43,632 nucleotides of DNA from Gammaproteobacteria bacterium. GTDB taxonomy: Bacteria > Pseudomonadota > Gammaproteobacteria > Steroidobacterales > Steroidobacteraceae. Each line of letters opens with the position of its first letter. Positions within the stretch are counted from its first letter, which is position 1. Location of the stretch: the NCBI GenBank assembly GCA_011391405.1, contig JAABQQ010000077.1, positions 1-43,632 on the forward strand, given 5' to 3'. Made by a program: the position numbers and the translations under genes. A model generated the notes under the pieces. It did not search any database, was not told the DNA's origin, and was given only the letters and a program-made list of their open reading frames with translations. This document shows positions 43,453 through 43,632 of this stretch, one piece after another.

Positions 43453-43632
43453 TCAGCGCCTTCCACCGCCTGTGCGACCACCACCAGCCGGCCGGGTCGG
43501 CATTGATGTCACGCTCGAGCAAGCGAGCGTACCGTTCAGTCGGCACGCCTGCCGCCGGCTTCTCGCCAGCTTCCGTCAACGGCTCGAGTTCGATCTCATA
43601 CAGGCCGCGCGCGAAGCGCCGCATCGACACGT
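43415..43632 (-). CDS. LpxL/HtrB-type lipid A acyltransferase, C-terminal part (5' end outside window)
   Basis: At least 71 codons of the C terminus of a lysophospholipid/lipid A acyltransferase, with the 5' part beyond the window edge. The block DPAGWWWSHRRWK is the family's C-terminal signature (usually PEQWxWxHRRWK), and GVPTERYARLLERDI is the preceding helix. The last 12 residues, KEGKKGQEGQDG, are encoded by the tandem repeat, so the natural C terminus has been replaced or extended by it. It converges on the ligase gene and could supply or use acyl chains from it, but this is only proximity. Confidence 0.8.
   Translation of the reverse strand, partial: VSMRRFARGLYEIELEPLTEAGEKPAAGVPTERYARLLERDINADPAGWWWSHRRWKALKEGKKGQEGQDG

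Overview
This GC-rich window reads as a chromosomal segment of a gammaproteobacterium. The order rsxABCDGE-nth, the closeness of metG and apbC-dcd, and the nth-DUF1841 and purM-purN-DUF3108 pairs all fit that class. The Nevskiales, Steroidobacterales or Xanthomonadales side is my best guess, by inference only. I see no rRNA, tRNA, CRISPR array, prophage or intact insertion sequence. Most of the sequence is tightly packed core genes with 1-4 bp ATGA or TGATG overlaps.

Layout. (1) 1-2011: purine synthesis (end of purM, purN) and a DUF3108 envelope protein, running into a 9-bp tandem-repeat hairpin. (2) 2185-3859, minus: apbC-dcd. (3) 4087-8685: an operon of a HEAT-repeat/Ser-Thr kinase fusion and two PilT-like ATPases, the most unusual operon of the left half. 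(4) 8686-9126: a gene-free stretch filled with large palindromes that share an 18-nt core. (5) 9127-17239: metG, the six-gene Rnf/Rsx complex, nth and DUF1841 as one run. (6) 17248-23133, minus: the pyruvate dehydrogenase operon aceE-aceF-lpdA. (7) 23313-26616: M17 aminopeptidase, pyrC, rnt. (8) 26638-27274, minus: monothiol glutaredoxin and a DUF1289 protein. (9) 27409-31704: a PuuD-family membrane protein, nadC and an exported M1 aminopeptidase. (10) 31705-32229: a gene-poor stretch with the 5' stub of a methyltransferase gene and a second palindrome cluster. (11) 32230-37532, minus: a GAF-PAS-PAS-GGDEF-EAL protein and a two-gene glycosyltransferase set (ArnT-like and DPM1-like). (12) 37671-39383: CDF metal transporter and DUF374 acyltransferase. 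(13) 39336-43632: a phosphopantetheinyl transferase, a P450 translationally coupled to a fatty acyl-AMP ligase with a fused carrier domain, and the end of an LpxL-type acyltransferase.

Three things stand out. First, the kinase-PilT-PilT operon suggests a dedicated pilus-motor module under Ser/Thr phosphorylation. One ATPase has lost the first histidine of the His box. Second, the PPTase/P450/FAAL-carrier group holds the parts for a small lipid pathway: activate a fatty acid, load it on a carrier, oxidise it, and perhaps hand it on. Third, there are two kinds of non-coding repeat. One is a family of palindromes whose 18-nt loop is invariant while the arms differ between copies yet stay complementary within a copy. 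The other is a (CCTTCCTAG)n/(AAGGTCAGG)n repeat forming hairpins at two convergent gene ends, one of which runs into coding sequence.
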